From the NCBI GenBank assembly GCA_003485765.1, contig DNHS01000035.1, positions 73,394 to 80,714 of the forward strand: a DNA stretch of 7,321 bases. The letters run 5' to 3'. Every line of letters starts with the position of its first letter. Within the stretch, counting starts at the first letter, position 1. The notes beneath the pieces were generated by a model that was given only the letters and a program-made list of their open reading frames with translations, was not told where the DNA came from and did not search any database. The position numbers and the translations under genes were made by a program. Of the stretch, positions 6,355 through 7,321 are shown piece by piece. The DNA comes from Candidatus Omnitrophota bacterium. GTDB lineage: Bacteria; Omnitrophota; Gorgyraeia; Gorgyraeales; Gorgyraeaceae.

Positions 6355-7106
6355 CCAAAAGGATTATACCTCTGTTTTTGCTGAAAGAAGGCAGGATATA
6401 CAAAGGCGAGAGATTCAAAAATTTTATAGATGTAGGAGATCCTACTTCTCAGGGTATGATCTACGACGCGCAAGGCGCTGACGAGATAATCATAGTCGAT
6501 ATAGAGGCTTCAAAAAAGAAAAAGATTATCAATTCTCGGATTATAAACAGTATGATTACCAAATGCAGGCTTCCTATCGCGGCGGGTGGCGGGATACGGG
6601 ATGTAAAAAGCGCCAAGGAATGTTTTTCTGCGGGCGCTGATAAGATAATTGTCAATACCCACGCGATTCTAAATCCGTGGCTGGTAAAGGAAATGGCAAG
6701 GGAATTTGGTTCCCAATCCGTTGTTGTTTCGATAGATGTAAAAAAAAGCGGTTCAAATTATGATGTATACATATATTCAGGGACTAGGAAAATAGAGGTA
6801 AAACTTAAGGATTTGATAAAAAAATTTATTGATTGCGGGGCCGGAGAGATTATCATAACCTGTATAGATAAAGAAGGCACGATGTCAGGGTTTGATTGTA
6901 ATCTATACAGTTGGCTAAGAAAGCTTGTTTCAGTTCCGCTGATAGCCTCAGGCGGGGCAGGTTCATATGATCATATAGTTGACTTATTCAAAGAAAGCGA
7001 TTGTGACGCCTGCGCTATAGGTAAAATGTTATTTTTGAGGGATTATGATATAGTCCGGATAAAATCTTACATAAAAGGCAAAGATGTTACGGTTAGAGAG
7101 GCATAA
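6348..7106 (+). CDS. wbuZ: HisF-like TIM-barrel protein (WbuZ), cyclase-defective ammonia-channel partner
   Basis: A HisF homologue of 252 aa starting at TTG and overlapping wbuY by 7 bp. It is co-linear with Thermotoga HisF, so residue numbers match. The key general acid/base Asp11 is Leu here: the N-terminal motif reads RIIPLFLLKEGR, where cyclases have RIIPCLDVKDGR. Position 176 is Glu instead of Asp (IDKEGT). D130 is kept (VVVSID), as are phosphate-loop features (AAGGGIR, NT at 103-104, ASGGAG). The ammonia-gate residues R5, E46, K99 and E167 are all present, as is D98, which docks HisH. The pattern fits the WbuZ group, found with WbuX and WbuY in saccharide loci; they are thought to supply ammonia and not to make imidazole glycerol phosphate. 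Work on homologues indicates the WbuYZ pair helps, but is not strictly essential, when ammonia is plentiful. Confidence 0.9.
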   Translation: MLTKRIIPLFLLKEGRIYKGERFKNFIDVGDPTSQGMIYDAQGADEIIIVDIEASKKKKIINSRIINSMITKCRLPIAAGGGIRDVKSAKECFSAGADKIIVNTHAILNPWLVKEMAREFGSQSVVVSIDVKKSGSNYDVYIYSGTRKIEVKLKDLIKKFIDCGAGEIIITCIDKEGTMSGFDCNLYSWLRKLVSVPLIASGGAGSYDHIVDLFKESDCDACAIGKMLFLRDYDIVRIKSYIKGKDVTVREA

Positions 7107-7321
7107 GTGAAGACGATCGCAAAGGTTAACGGCGACAATTTATATCTCAGGCTGCTTACGGAAAAAGACGTAAATCAGAGATATGTTGAATGGCTTAATG
7201 ACGAAGATATTAATCAATTTCTGGAATCCAGGTGGTCCAAGCAAACCATTGAAGGTGTAAGGGACTATGTAAAATCCATGTATGACAGCCCTGGTAATTT
7301 TTTATTCGGCATTTTCCTAAA
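7107..7321 (+). CDS. GNAT-family N-acetyltransferase, N-terminal part (possible PseH)
   Basis: The gene starts at GTG immediately after the wbuZ stop, with GAGG (7098-7101) 5 nt upstream, and runs off the right edge after 71 codons. The segment LYLRLLTEKDVNQRYVEWL, followed by NDEDINQFLES, is the N-terminal strand-helix of RimJ/RimL-type GNAT acetyltransferases (compare LRxLxxxDxxxxxxWxND). The acetyl-CoA-binding motif lies beyond the window. In a pse locus such an enzyme would be PseH, acetylating the C4 amine made by PseC, which becomes N7 of pseudaminic acid and could then be the group amidinated by PseA. The lead of 11 residues before the first strand is a little longer than in short PseH proteins. 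A different sugar N-acyltransferase of the same fold is equally possible. Confidence 0.78.
   Translation, partial: MKTIAKVNGDNLYLRLLTEKDVNQRYVEWLNDEDINQFLESRWSKQTIEGVRDYVKSMYDSPGNFLFGIFL

Noticed and set aside
5740..7106. Authentic histidine-biosynthesis hisH-hisF pair
   Set aside because: No other his gene is present, the HisF catalytic Asp11 is Leu, and the genes are coupled to a sugar amidotransferase, which is the WbuXYZ arrangement.

Overview
The window is one strand-uniform, tightly packed stretch of a surface-polysaccharide locus. Every gene reads on the + strand and gaps are mostly 0-20 bp. It looks like a bacterial chromosome: AT-rich, rich in ATA/AGA/AGG codons, with Shine-Dalgarno (SD) sites before almost every gene and ATG, GTG and TTG starts all in use. 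A Wzm/Wzt-type exporter points to an envelope glycan and is compatible with a Gram-negative or related lineage. The style resembles uncultured candidate phyla such as Omnitrophota, but that placement is a guess. No RNA gene, transposon or CRISPR array was seen.

Layout: (1) 1-128, the C-terminal end of an ABC-2 permease (Wzm-like). (2) 137-1429, its ATPase partner with a C-terminal carbohydrate-binding domain (Wzt-like). (3) 1443-2420, pseB, and 2483-3661, pseC, the first two enzymes of pseudaminic acid synthesis, separated by the only real gap, which holds a CGAG-rich repeat. (4) 3669-4550, an aldo/keto reductase with an intact catalytic tetrad. (5) 4569-5738, 5740-6354 and 6348-7106, an N-acetyl sugar amidotransferase (WbuX/PseA/WbpG family) with a HisH-like glutaminase (WbuY) and a HisF-like partner (WbuZ). 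(6) 7107 to the right edge, the first part of a GNAT acetyltransferase, plausibly PseH.

Working model: PseB and PseC convert UDP-GlcNAc to UDP-4-amino-4,6-dideoxy-L-AltNAc, and the GNAT enzyme would acetylate the new amine. PseG, PseI and PseF, not present here and expected downstream, would complete CMP-pseudaminic acid. WbuX would turn an N-acetyl group into an acetamidino group using ammonia from WbuY passed through WbuZ. The aldo/keto reductase may add a further modification or epimerisation. The finished glycan could leave the cytoplasm through the Wzm/Wzt pair.

The most informative observation is in the HisF-like protein. It can be numbered without gaps against Thermotoga maritima HisF. 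It has Leu where the cyclase needs catalytic Asp11, but keeps all four ammonia-gate residues (R5, E46, K99, E167) and the HisH-docking D98. It therefore looks like a HisF scaffold kept as an ammonia conduit and no longer a histidine enzyme.
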